Positions 19,306 through 30,129 of a DNA stretch of 64,000 nucleotides are shown here, in pieces. The notes beneath the pieces are model-generated. The model did no database searches, was not told the DNA's origin, and saw nothing but the letters and a program-made list of their open reading frames with translations. Source of the DNA: Streptomyces sp. DH24 (GTDB lineage: Bacteria > Actinomycetota > Actinomycetes > Streptomycetales > Streptomycetaceae); contig NZ_JARVKW010000015.1 of the NCBI RefSeq assembly GCF_029813775.1, forward strand, positions 62,001 through 126,000, written 5' to 3'. The stretch's first letter is position 1. Each line of letters starts with the position of its first letter. The position numbers and the translations under genes are program-made.

Positions 19306-20648
19306 TCCCGATGCATCGGCACGGCGGGCTGGGAACCCCACCCGGACTCACCCGAACGGGAGCACGCGGGTGTGTGCCGGGCGGCCAGCTCGAACGCGGC
19401 GAGCACCACGCGCGCCTGGTACTCCGCCTGGCGTGCGACCGGTATCCAGCGGGCGCCGTGTCCGTCGCGGTAGTCGGCGCACCACGCGTCGATGAGCCGG
19501 TCCAGTTCCGGCAGCACACCGGCCGGGTCGCGTCCGGCGGCGGTCACCAGCTGGTGCAGCAGTCCCGCGGTGCGCAGCGCCAGCCGGCGCCCGGCGATGC
19601 GCAGCGCCGCGAGGTGGGCGGCGCCGAGCGGCGGGAGGGTGTGGCCTCCCGGGGTGTCGGGGTCCCAGGTGTCGGCGAGGCCGGGGCAGACGAGCAGGTA
19701 GTCGTCGACGGGCGCGAGCAGCGGCGCGGCGTCCGGGACGGCGGCGACGTGCGGCCGGATGCGGGCGAGGAGTGCCGTCAGCAGCCGGGCGTCGTGGCGC
19801 AGGGTGCGGCTGATGGTGCGCAGGACCGCCTCCGGGTCGGCGGACGGCGCGGAGTCCGCCACGGCGTTCACCCCCCACATGGGTGCCTCCACGACGGCCG
19901 TGACGGTGCCGTGCCGGTGCGGGTGGTACCAGGTCGACTCGACGGCGGCCTCGGTGATGGCGGCGGCCAGGTCGCCGCGGCGCGGCGGCGGGATCAGGTA
20001 GACGGCGGGGCCCAGGTCGGGCCAGTACAGGGTATCGAAGGCGCCGAGTTCGCGCGGGATGCCGAGGCGGGCGGAGGCGCGGGCGACGCGCTGGGCGAGG
20101 CCGGGCAGGTCGTCGGTCACCTCCACGAAGCCGCCGCCGACGTCGACGCCGTGCAGGGAGCACTGCAGGAAGGGCCGCAGTTCGTCGTGGAGGTCGAGCA
20201 GCGCGCGGGTCTCGGGGAGGGCGACGGCGGCCGACCCGTCGGGCAGCCACTCGGGCTGTTCCAGGAAGCCGGGCCGGAAGAAGTTCCGGAAGTACCGGCC
20301 GAGGGTGTACGGGCCCGGCAGCCAGCGCTCGTTGCGGCGCAGTCCGTCGGGGTCGAGGCACAGCAGCAGGTTCCAGGTGGCGTCGGCGTCCGCGGTGAGC
20401 CGGGGGTCGGCCAGCGCCCGTTCGGCCAGCCGCAGGACGGTGGCGCCGCCCACGGGTTCGTTGGCATGCGGTCCGGCGACGACGAGGGCCTGGCGGCTGC
20501 CGTGGCCGACGGACAGCAGCCACAGCGGCGTGCCCGCGCGGGAGGTGCCGACGCGCCGCAGCCGGGCGTCGCGGGGCCGGCGGTCGACGAGCGCGGCGGC
20601 GCGGGCGGCGAGCTCGTCGACGGTGTGGTAGCGGAGGAGTGGTTGCAG
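19302..20648 (-). CDS. M14-type zinc carboxypeptidase, copy 2 (probable CTG start)
   Basis: Paralogue of the gene at 17541-18806. Zinc-site pieces are AGPHANEPVGG and CSLHGVDVGGG, and the catalytic Glu is in TAVVEAPMW. The first ATG/GTG/TTG in this frame is GTG 20453, inside the zinc motif, so it cannot be the true start. The homologous N-terminus (LLRYHTVDELAARAAAL) is read upstream, back to a stop at 20679-20681. The only start-like codon there with a ribosome site is CTG 20648, with GGAGG at 20655-20659 six bases ahead. That gives 448 residues. A CTG start is unusual; a sequencing or real frameshift is the alternative. It is coupled to the inhibitor gene by an ATGA overlap. Confidence 0.72.
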   Translation of the reverse strand: MQPLLRYHTVDELAARAAALVDRRPRDARLRRVGTSRAGTPLWLLSVGHGSRQALVVAGPHANEPVGGATVLRLAERALADPRLTADADATWNLLLCLDPDGLRRNERWLPGPYTLGRYFRNFFRPGFLEQPEWLPDGSAAVALPETRALLDLHDELRPFLQCSLHGVDVGGGFVEVTDDLPGLAQRVARASARLGIPRELGAFDTLYWPDLGPAVYLIPPPRRGDLAAAITEAAVESTWYHPHRHGTVTAVVEAPMWGVNAVADSAPSADPEAVLRTISRTLRHDARLLTALLARIRPHVAAVPDAAPLLAPVDDYLLVCPGLADTWDPDTPGGHTLPPLGAAHLAALRIAGRRLALRTAGLLHQLVTAAGRDPAGVLPELDRLIDAWCADYRDGHGARWIPVARQAEYQARVVLAAFELAARHTPACSRSGESGWGSQPAVPMHRE

Positions 20649-20802
20649 GACACACCTCCACGAGGCGGTGCGGTCGGCTCACCCGATATGCACGGTGTAC
20701 GCACAGTCAGTCACGGCTTGAGGAGGTACGTCAACACCGCGACGCGATACGGCATTTTTGCGGCGGTCGACGGTAACGCCCAGGCCAGAGCTAAGGTTCG
20801 GC

Positions 20803-21354
20803 TCAGTTGGCGGCGAGGCGGAAGGCCATCCGGCCGAAGGCGATCTGGTCGCCCTCGCGGACCACGGCGGCGCCCACGACCCGTCGGCCGTTCACCGTCG
20901 TGCCGTTCGTGGAACCGAGGTCCCGCAGGACCCACATGCCGCCCTGCCGGCTGAGTTCGGCGTGCACGCGGGACACCGTCTCGTGGTTGAGCCTGAGGCC
21001 GTTGGCGGGGTCGCGGCCTATGCGCAGCGGGTGGCCGGTGCCGGGGTGCGGCAGCAGCAGCTTGGGCAGCCGCTCGGCCCGCCAGGCCCGGCGCAGCCGT
21101 ACGGTGAACCCGGACACCGCCTCGACCGCGCCGAAGACCATGCGCGAGGCGCGGCCCCCGCTCGGCAGGTCCGCCGTGAGCCGGGCGAGCTCGTCCGGGC
21201 GCCGGGCGGCGAGGGCCAGCTCCATGCGGTGGATGAACGTGTCGTGGGACAGCCGGCCCATGGCGACGCCGTCACGCAGTACCTTCAGCGCCTTGTCGCG
21301 CTCCACGTCGGAGACCCGCGCGGGGAACGTGTTGAACTCGAATGACGACGTCAC
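20803..21354 (-). CDS. DUF1707 and FHA-domain protein
   Basis: A 183-residue cytoplasmic protein. The first part (VSDVERDKALKVLRDGVAMG, then LSHDTFIHRMELALAARR) is a DUF1707 domain. The second is a forkhead-associated domain with the phosphothreonine-binding residues visible in LRIGRDPANGLRLNHETVSR and DLGSTNGTTVNG. FHA domains bind phosphothreonine, so it is a likely reader of Ser/Thr kinase signalling. No kinase gene is near. Start GTG 21354 lacks a strong ribosome site. It lies 154 bp upstream of M14 copy 2 on the same strand. Confidence 0.88.
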   Translation of the reverse strand: MTSSFEFNTFPARVSDVERDKALKVLRDGVAMGRLSHDTFIHRMELALAARRPDELARLTADLPSGGRASRMVFGAVEAVSGFTVRLRRAWRAERLPKLLLPHPGTGHPLRIGRDPANGLRLNHETVSRVHAELSRQGGMWVLRDLGSTNGTTVNGRRVVGAAVVREGDQIAFGRMAFRLAAN

Positions 21355-21550
21355 GCAGGTGATTGTCGGTCAGCCGGGCCGGGGTGTCCAGAAAACGGGA
21401 AAACGGCCGCCACGCGTGCGTGCCGGGCGGCGCCGGGCCCGGACGGCGCGCGGCACCTGCGGCGAATGGGGTGTTTCAAAAGCGGATCGATCTCGTTTGA
21501 CGCACCATGGACGGGCTACGTCACGGTGAGCAGACGAAGGGGAACCGTCC

Positions 21551-23296
21551 GTGCAGTTCGAGGTGTGGGCACCGCAGGCCGGCCGTGTGACGCTCCAGTG
21601 CGACGGCGTGACGCGCGCGTTGGAACGCGATCCGGAACGGACGGGATGGTGGCGCGGCGAGGCGGAGGCGCGCGACGGCTCCCGGTACGGCTTCGCGCTG
21701 GACGACGGGCCCGTGCTGCCCGATCCGCGCTCGCGCCGGCAGCCGGACGGGCCGGACGGGCTGAGCGCGGTCGTGGACCACGGGCGCCACGCGTGGCGTG
21801 CCGAGTGGGCGGGCCGCCCGCTGCCCGGTGCGGTGCTGTACGAACTTCACGTGGGCACGTACACGCCCGAGGGCACCCTGGACGCCGCCGCCGAGCGGCT
21901 CGGCCACCTCGCGGAACTGGGCGTCACACACGTCGAGTTGATGCCGCTGTGCCCCTTCCCCGGTCGGCACGGCTGGGGCTACGAGGGAGTGTCCCTGTGG
22001 GCGGTGCACGAGCCGTACGGCGGGCCCGACGCGCTGAAGCGTTTCGTCGACCGGGCGCACGGCCTGGGCCTCGGTGTCGTCCTCGACGTCGTGCACAACC
22101 ACCTGGGCCCGTCCGGGAACTATCTGCCGCAGTTCGGGCCGTACTTCACGGACACCCACCACACGCCGTGGGGCGTCGCCGTCAACCTGGACGCGCCCGG
22201 CTCCGACGAGGTGCGCGACTATCTCGTCGGCAGCGCGCTGGCGTGGCTGCGGGACTACCGGATCGACGGGCTGCGGCTGGACGCCGTGCACGCGCTCGCC
22301 GACACGCGTGCGTGCCACTTCCTGGAGGAACTGTCGACGGCCGTGGACGCGCTGGCCGCCGAGGTGGACCGGCCGCTGTTCCTGATCGCCGAGTCCGACC
22401 TGAACGACCCGCGGATCGTCACCCCGCGCGCGGCGAACGGCCTCGGCGTGCACGCGCAGTGGAACGACGACTTCCATCACGCCCTGCACACCGCGCTGAC
22501 GGGCGAGTCCCAGGGCTACTACGCCGACTTCGCGCGTGCACCCCTCGCCGCCGTGGCCAAGACGCTGACGGGCGGCTACTTCCACGACGGCACCTACTCC
22601 AGCTTCCGGGAGCGGCGCCACGGCCGTCCCCTGGACCGTACGCGCGTGGCGGCGCACCGGCTGCTCGGCTACAGCCAGACCCACGACCAGATCGGCAACC
22701 GCGCCCAGGGCGACCGGCTGTCCGCGCTGCTCTCCCCCGGTCTGCTGGCCTGCGCGGCGGCGCTGGTGCTGACCGCGCCGTTCACGCCGATGCTGTTCAT
22801 GGGCGAGGAGTGGGCGGCGGGCACGCCCTGGCAGTTCTTCACCGACCACACCGACCCCGAGCTCGCCGAGGCCGTACGGCGGGGCAGGCGGCGGGAGTTC
22901 GCGGCGCACGGCTGGGCCGAGGAGGACGTGCCCGACCCGCAGGACCCCGCGACCCGCGACCGGTCCTGCCTCGACTGGTCCGAGCCCGGGCGGGAGCCGC
23001 ACGCGCGCGTGCTGGCCTGGTACCGCCGGCTCCTCGCGCTGCGCCGCGAACAGCCCGACCTCACCGACCCGGACCTCGCCGACACGAAGGTGGCCTTCGA
23101 CGAGGAGGAGCGCTGGCTGGCCTTCCGGCGCGGGGACGTCCGCGTCGCCGTGAACCTGTCCGCCGAGCCGGCGGCGATCCCGCTGGGCGGCGGCGAGACG
23201 CACGTACTGGCCGCGTGGGACCCGGTCGAGGCACCGGGCCCGGACGGGGTGCTGCACGTGCCCGGGGAGTCCTGCGTGGTGCTGACGCAGGTGTGA
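21551..23296 (+). CDS. treZ: Malto-oligosyltrehalose trehalohydrolase TreZ
   Basis: A 581-residue GH13 enzyme that releases trehalose from the maltooligosyl-trehalose made by TreY. Family features: N-terminal sandwich MQFEVWAPQAGRV, GAVLYELHVGTYTPEG, VVLDVVHNHLGPSGNY, nucleophile region DGLRLDAVHAL, acid/base region FLIAESDLNDPR, YSQTHDQIGNRAQGDR and FMGEEWAAGTPWQFF. GTG 21551 has AAGGGGAA just upstream. Its last codons lie inside the first unit of a 58-bp tandem repeat. With GlgX and TreY it completes glycogen-to-trehalose conversion, which matters for osmotic and spore stress. Confidence 0.93.
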   Translation: MQFEVWAPQAGRVTLQCDGVTRALERDPERTGWWRGEAEARDGSRYGFALDDGPVLPDPRSRRQPDGPDGLSAVVDHGRHAWRAEWAGRPLPGAVLYELHVGTYTPEGTLDAAAERLGHLAELGVTHVELMPLCPFPGRHGWGYEGVSLWAVHEPYGGPDALKRFVDRAHGLGLGVVLDVVHNHLGPSGNYLPQFGPYFTDTHHTPWGVAVNLDAPGSDEVRDYLVGSALAWLRDYRIDGLRLDAVHALADTRACHFLEELSTAVDALAAEVDRPLFLIAESDLNDPRIVTPRAANGLGVHAQWNDDFHHALHTALTGESQGYYADFARAPLAAVAKTLTGGYFHDGTYSSFRERRHGRPLDRTRVAAHRLLGYSQTHDQIGNRAQGDRLSALLSPGLLACAAALVLTAPFTPMLFMGEEWAAGTPWQFFTDHTDPELAEAVRRGRRREFAAHGWAEEDVPDPQDPATRDRSCLDWSEPGREPHARVLAWYRRLLALRREQPDLTDPDLADTKVAFDEEERWLAFRRGDVRVAVNLSAEPAAIPLGGGETHVLAAWDPVEAPGPDGVLHVPGESCVVLTQV

Positions 23297-23517
23297 GGGG
23301 CGCGGACGGCGGGCGGCGCGGCCGTGCGTGAGCGCTGTGCCGACGCGCAGGTGTGGAGGGTCCTGGCCATGGGCGGCGCAGCCGTGCCTGAGCGCCATGC
23401 CCACACAGGTGGGAGGCGCACGGGCGACAGTCGGCGCAGCCGTGTGTGGGCGCTGTGCCGACACAGGTATGAGGCGCACGGGCGACGGGCGCCGCAGCCG
23501 TGTGCGGGCATGCGGCG
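23284..23517. repeat. Four imperfect 58-60-bp tandem repeats
   Basis: Units start at 23284, 23342, 23402 and 23460. Each begins GACGC/ACAC-AGGT-G and contains a GGCGC(A/G)GCCGTG core followed by a GCG-C-TGTGCC-like end. The first unit includes the treZ stop codon; the array ends eight bases before the stop of the convergent kinase-like gene. The ORFs that run through it code for the repeat in shadow frames and are not credible. Confidence 0.8.
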
Positions 23518-23524
23518 CAAGCGT

Positions 23525-24508
23525 TTACGCGTCCTGCGTGCCCGGTTCCGGTTCGTCCTCCGGTCGTGGCTCCGTCACGCGTTCCAGCAGGATCGCCTCC
23601 CAGGCGCGGCGCAGGCGGCCGCGCAGGAGTGGCAGGGGCGCCGGGCCGTGGCCCGCGAGGGCGTCGGCGAGGTGGAGGATCGCGTCGCAGCGGGCGAGCC
23701 ACAGGCCGCGCAGGCAGGGGCGGGGCCCGTACCCGGCGAGGGTGGCGGCGCGTACCGCGGCGGGTGAGCCGACCGCGCGGGCGAGGCCGGCGATGTCCTC
23801 GGCGGGGTCGCCGACCACGGCGTCGGCCCAGCCGAGCACGCCGCGCACCCGGCCGTCCGCGGCGACCACGAGGTGCTCGCCCGTCAGGGCGTGGTGGACG
23901 AGGACCGCGGTGCCGGGCTGCGCCGCGAGCCGGCTCGCGGCCGGACCGGTCAGCTGGTGGAGGCGCGCGGGGTCGAACTCGTCGGCCCGCCCGAGGCGTT
24001 CGGCGGCGCGTCCGGCCGACCGGCGCAGCGCCTCCAGGGAGCGCGGGGCGCGGCGCGGCACGCCGAGCGTCTCGGCGGCGCGTACGGGCACCTCGCGCAG
24101 TCCCGTGAGCAGCGCGGCCAGGTCGGCCTCGCCGACGGCGGACACGTCGTGCTCGTCGGCCGAGCCGCCGGGCACCCGGGTGTCCAGGGTGTACGGCAGC
24201 CCGGGCGCCCACTCGCCGCGGGCCACGCTGGCCGGCACGGTGACCGGGACGTGCGGGCGGACGAGGTCGCGCAGGTGCAGTTCGCGGCTCCGGCGCACGG
24301 CGGCGTCCCGGTCGGCGGCGAGCCGCAGCACGTGGCGGTCGCCGACCCACCAGGTGGCGGGGTCGGCGCCCTCCTCCGCGGGCCGGACGTCGGGGCCCGC
24401 GGTGCCGTCCGGGCCGGCCGGGCCTCCCGTCCCGTTCCGGGCCTCCTTCAGCAGCGTACGGACCAGTCGGCGGACGGTGTCCGCGGTGGGTGTCGGTGCC
24501 TGGGTCAT
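23525..24508 (-). CDS. APH-fold protein with a degenerate catalytic loop (probable pseudokinase)
   Basis: A 327-residue protein aligned by eye with aminoglycoside/macrolide phosphotransferases. The stretch equivalent to H-G-D-L-x-x-x-N reads VLVHHALTGEHLVV, so the catalytic Asp is Ala and the Asn is His. The metal-site I-D-W reads VLGWADAVVGDP, so that Asp is Gly. The rest of the fold (WWVGDRHVLRLAADRD, DPAEDIAGLARAVGS) is intact, with no frameshift. It probably cannot transfer phosphate and may be a binding or regulatory protein. It lies 98 bp downstream of the M24 peptidase gene on the same strand. ATG 24508 has only a weak ribosome site. Confidence 0.7.
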   Translation of the reverse strand: MTQAPTPTADTVRRLVRTLLKEARNGTGGPAGPDGTAGPDVRPAEEGADPATWWVGDRHVLRLAADRDAAVRRSRELHLRDLVRPHVPVTVPASVARGEWAPGLPYTLDTRVPGGSADEHDVSAVGEADLAALLTGLREVPVRAAETLGVPRRAPRSLEALRRSAGRAAERLGRADEFDPARLHQLTGPAASRLAAQPGTAVLVHHALTGEHLVVAADGRVRGVLGWADAVVGDPAEDIAGLARAVGSPAAVRAATLAGYGPRPCLRGLWLARCDAILHLADALAGHGPAPLPLLRGRLRRAWEAILLERVTEPRPEDEPEPGTQDA

Positions 24509-24606
24509 GGTCGCGCCGTCGTCGCTCGGGGATGTCGCGCTCTTGGTCCACCGGGTCTGCCGGACCTCTCGCGCCCTTCGGTTTTCGCGTTCCGCGCCCG
24601 GCCCGG

Positions 24607-25734
24607 TCAGTCGACCACGACCATCTCGCGGGTCGTGTCGTTGAGGCGGCGCCCGCCGTCCTCGGTGACCGTGACGATGTCCTCGATGCGCACACCGAAG
24701 CGGCCGGGCAGGTAGATGCCGGGTTCCACGGAGAAGCACATGCCGGGTACGAGCGGCTGCTCCTCGCCCTCGACCATGTAGGGCGGCTCGTGCGTGGTGA
24801 CGCCGATGCCGTGCCCGGTGCGGTGGATGAACCGCTCCCCGTACCCGGCGTCGGTGATGACCGCGCGGGCCGCCCGGTCGACGTCCTGGCAGGCGGCGCC
24901 GGGCCGCACCGCACGGAAGCCCGCCTCCTGGGCCGCGCGCACGATGTCGTGGACGCGGCGCTCCTCCTCGGTGGGTTCGCCGACGTGGACGGTGCGGGAG
25001 GTGTCGGAGCCGTAGCCGTCGCGCAGGCCGCCGAAGTCGAGGACGACCATGTCGCCGTGTTCGATGACGCGCCGGCCGGCCTCGTGGTGCGGGTTGGCGC
25101 CGTTGGGCCCCGAGGCGACGATCGTGAAGTCGACCCGGGAGTGCCCGTGGCGGCGCAGCAGTTCGGCGAGGTCGGCGGCGACGTCGGTCTCCCGGCGCCC
25201 GGCGAACGGCACGTTCCGGATGTCCTCGAACGCCGCGTCGGCGGCGGCGCCGGCGGCGGCCAGCAGTTCCAGCTCGGCGGCGTCCTTGACGGCGCGCAGC
25301 ATGGGCAGCGCGTCGGTGAGGGCGGCGTAGCCCGTGCCGGGCAGGGCGCGCTGGAGAGCCAGCAGGTGCAGGGCCCAGGTGTTGTCGCTGACTCCGTAGC
25401 GTCCGGCGGGGTCGAGGAGCTCGGCGGTGGCGAGGTAGGGGTCCTTGCCGTCGGTCCAGTCGCGCAGGGTCAGGGCGGGGGCGCCGCCCGCCCGCTCGGC
25501 GTCGGGGGCTTCGAGCGCGGGGACGACGAGGACGGGGTCGCGGCCGGGGACGAGGACCAGCAGGGTGAGCCGCTCGGTCTCGGCGGTGGGCGCGTAGCCG
25601 GTGAGCCAGACCAGGTCGGGGCCCGGCGCCACCAGGAGACCGGCGAGTCCGGCGTCGGCCGCGGTGCGCGCGGCTCGGGCCATGCGTGCCTGGTAGTCGT
25701 CGGCGGTGAAGGGCGCGGTCGTGGTGCCGCTCAT
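24607..25734 (-). CDS. M24-family Xaa-Pro aminopeptidase/dipeptidase
   Basis: A 375-residue pita-bread-fold metallopeptidase that removes residues from X-Pro N-termini. The N-terminal creatinase-like domain (WLTGYAPTAETERLTLLV) is followed by the catalytic domain. Metal ligands are visible in order: D in LDFGGLRDG, D in GYGSDTSRTV, H in RTGHGIGV, E in SVEPGIYLPG and E in VRIEDIVTV. All five are present and the length is normal. There is no signal peptide, so it should act in the cytoplasm on peptides from turnover. Confidence 0.9.
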   Translation of the reverse strand: MSGTTTAPFTADDYQARMARAARTAADAGLAGLLVAPGPDLVWLTGYAPTAETERLTLLVLVPGRDPVLVVPALEAPDAERAGGAPALTLRDWTDGKDPYLATAELLDPAGRYGVSDNTWALHLLALQRALPGTGYAALTDALPMLRAVKDAAELELLAAAGAAADAAFEDIRNVPFAGRRETDVAADLAELLRRHGHSRVDFTIVASGPNGANPHHEAGRRVIEHGDMVVLDFGGLRDGYGSDTSRTVHVGEPTEEERRVHDIVRAAQEAGFRAVRPGAACQDVDRAARAVITDAGYGERFIHRTGHGIGVTTHEPPYMVEGEEQPLVPGMCFSVEPGIYLPGRFGVRIEDIVTVTEDGGRRLNDTTREMVVVD

Positions 25735-25867
25735 CCTGGCCTCCCTCGGGTGATGAAGGGACTACGGGCAGCATCCTGCCCGTCCGGAGGGGGCCACGCG
25801 AGCCGGTTGTTCGGCTTTGCCGCACGTTGTCCTCGGCGCCCGGGTCCGGCCGCGGGGGTACGGCCGG

Positions 25868-26482
25868 TCAGGTGACGACGCCGGGGACCACCGTCAGCTG
25901 CCGGTAGCCGCCGCTGTCATGGCGTACGACCAGCTCGACCGGGTCTCCGGGGCGGGCCCGGGACACGGCGCGGGCCAGGTCGGCGGCGGTGTCGACGCGG
26001 GTGGTGCCGAACGCCAGGAGGACATCGCCCCGGACCAGGCCCGCCGCGTGGCCGGGGCCGGGGACGTGGACGCCGACGATCCGGGCGCCGGGCCCGTCGT
26101 CGTCCACGGCCGCCAGGCCGAGCGTGCCTCCCGCGCGCGCGGGTGCGGGCGGCGGGGCGGCGGAGGAGCGGCCTGCGCCGGGGCGGGCGGTGGCCGCACC
26201 GCCGGGGGCCGGTGTCCGGTGCGGTTGCCGGGCCGCCTGCTGCTGGAGCTCGGCGAGCCGGCTCATGCCGGCGACCGTGGCGCCGACCGTGCCGAGTCCG
26301 ACGCCCGCGAGGACCAGGACCAGGCAGGCGAGCAGGGCCGACAGCGGTTTCAGCAGCCGTCGCCCCCGGCGGCGCGCGGTGTGCGGGCACCGGGCGGCGG
26401 CAGGGGCACTGCCTCCGGCGGGCACGGTGCCGCCGGAGTCCTGGCCGGGCATGGGCTTGGGACGCAACGCTGTCTGTTCCAT
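25868..26482 (-). CDS. Membrane-anchored PDZ-domain protein
   Basis: A 204-residue protein. A basic cytoplasmic stretch (TARRRGRRLLK) leads into one transmembrane helix (PLSALLACLVLVLAGVGLG), a Pro/Ala linker, then a PDZ domain (IVGVHVPGPGHAAGLVRGDV, LLAFGTTRVDTAADLARAVS). There is no protease domain. Such stand-alone PDZ proteins may bind C-terminal peptides or serve as adaptors for HtrA-like proteases. Its partner is unknown. Confidence 0.8.
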   Translation of the reverse strand: MEQTALRPKPMPGQDSGGTVPAGGSAPAAARCPHTARRRGRRLLKPLSALLACLVLVLAGVGLGTVGATVAGMSRLAELQQQAARQPHRTPAPGGAATARPGAGRSSAAPPPAPARAGGTLGLAAVDDDGPGARIVGVHVPGPGHAAGLVRGDVLLAFGTTRVDTAADLARAVSRARPGDPVELVVRHDSGGYRQLTVVPGVVT

Positions 26483-26650
26483 GGATCGCCTCCGGCCAGA
26501 GCCCTACCCTTCGCGCCGGCGCACGACGTGCCACGAACGAGTGAGACTGACCTGCGGTCGAGCCGGAAAGCAGCCCGCTTCCCGGCATGCGGGGGCCGGG
26601 GGCGCCCCGCCGATGCGAGGCGCCTCCGGCCCTGTCGGCCCCGCTGTCCC

Positions 26651-28816
<2,166 letters not shown>

Positions 28817-28928
28817 CTACCCGTGGCCCACCGGCGGCATCCGGACGCCGGGACATGATCACACCATCGCGTGAACCGGGGGCGAACCGGGCACTCACCG
28901 CCCTCGCCCCGCGCTCAGCGGCGCGCGC

Positions 28929-30116
28929 TCAACTCCGTACCTGGATCAGGGCGTGTGTGCCGCTGACGCGCCAGCGCTGTTCCTCGGCGGCCGTCAGCGC
29001 GGCCTCGGTGGTGGCGTCGAGGCCGGTGACGACGTCGGACTTGAGGGTGCGCAGCGCGGCGACCGGGCCGGGGAAGTGGGCGGTGACGTCCGCGAACGGT
29101 GTGGTCGGTGCCCAGCGCCGGTCGCCCACCAGGCGGCGGTAGTTGAGGTCGCCCTTGACGATCGTCACGGTGGCCGCGGCGAACTCCGCGCGCAGGTCGT
29201 CGGGGAGTTCCGCGAACGGCAGCGGCCCGGCGGCGAAGGGGTGCGCCCGCACCGTGAGCCGTCCGTCGGCCATGGCGGCCCACAGGACCCCGCCGTACCG
29301 CGCGGCCGTCCCCGTCGCGCCGGTGAGGCGGCGCAGGGCGTCGACGACGTCGGCGGTCGTGGCGTCGGAGACGTAGTACGGGTACGGCTTGACGTGCAGG
29401 ACGGCGCGGCCGATCCGCCCGCGCTCCAGGAGGTGGGCGACGAGCAGCAGGTCGGGGACGAGTTCCCGGCCCGCGTTGTCGGCGATCAGGCACAGCGTGC
29501 CGGTGCCGGAGGGCGGCAGCAGCGACCAGAGGGCCGCGCTGTCGTCGGCGACCAGCGGCGGGGTGGCGCCCGCCGCGCCGGTGCCGCCGGCGGAGAGCCG
29601 GAAGCCGAGGTCGGCGCGGTTGCCCCACAGCGAGCCGTGCAGCAGGGCCCGGTCCTGTTCGTCGGCGGGCAGGTCGGCGAGGCCGTCGAGGGCGGCGAGT
29701 TCCTCGTCCGTGCCGGGTGCGTCGAGTTCGGCGAGCTTGAACGGGCGGAAGGGGTCGATGCCCTGCCAGGGGCCCGGTGCGAAGTAGCCGACCGCGTCGA
29801 GGAGCCGGCGGTAGAAGTAGCTCTCTGACCACAGCCACGGCACGTCGAACCAGGACCGTCCGGCGTGGTCGCCCAGGCCCCAGGACGCCCACCGGCCGGC
29901 GTCGTGCGCGTCGGCGGGCAGTTCCTCGATCCGGCCCCCGGCGCAGCTCGCGAGCAGCGCGTCGAGGGCGCGGTGCTGTCCCGGCCCGTACGGGAAGGCG
30001 TCGCGGACCTGCCGGACGATGGCGGGGTGCCGTTCGGCGAGCACGCCGTGCGGGAACGAGCCGGGTTCGTTGCCGAGGATCACGGGCGCGGACGGGCTGT
30101 GGGGCATGCGGGTCAC
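28929..30116 (-). CDS. ARMT1/DUF89-family damage-control phosphatase
   Basis: A 395-residue protein of the DUF89 family, metal-dependent phosphatases thought to remove toxic or over-reactive sugar phosphates. Diagnostic parts are LIADNAGRELVPDLLL with the metal-binding Asp-Asn, and VKGDLNYRRLVGDRRW with the K-G-D-x-N-Y-R motif. GTG 30116 is used, 13 bp after the cprB stop; ATG 30107 is possible. The two genes are probably one transcript, which would place it under cprB autoregulation, though that is inference. Confidence 0.85.
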   Translation of the reverse strand: MTRMPHSPSAPVILGNEPGSFPHGVLAERHPAIVRQVRDAFPYGPGQHRALDALLASCAGGRIEELPADAHDAGRWASWGLGDHAGRSWFDVPWLWSESYFYRRLLDAVGYFAPGPWQGIDPFRPFKLAELDAPGTDEELAALDGLADLPADEQDRALLHGSLWGNRADLGFRLSAGGTGAAGATPPLVADDSAALWSLLPPSGTGTLCLIADNAGRELVPDLLLVAHLLERGRIGRAVLHVKPYPYYVSDATTADVVDALRRLTGATGTAARYGGVLWAAMADGRLTVRAHPFAAGPLPFAELPDDLRAEFAAATVTIVKGDLNYRRLVGDRRWAPTTPFADVTAHFPGPVAALRTLKSDVVTGLDATTEAALTAAEEQRWRVSGTHALIQVRS

Positions 30117-30129
30117 CGTACCCCGCGGG

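Noticed and set aside
20453..20455. GTG 20453 as start of M14 copy 2
   Set aside because: It falls inside the zinc-binding motif, so a protein starting there would lack its first metal ligands, while the upstream frame continues homologous to the sister gene.
23284..23517. CRISPR array
   Set aside because: Units are contiguous and imperfect, without spacers of unrelated sequence, and no cas gene is near. The same reason rules out the array at 52646-52866.
23324..23767. Plus-strand ORF through the 58-bp repeats
   Set aside because: The peptide repeats only because the DNA does. No homologue came to mind and it overlaps the convergent kinase-like gene.
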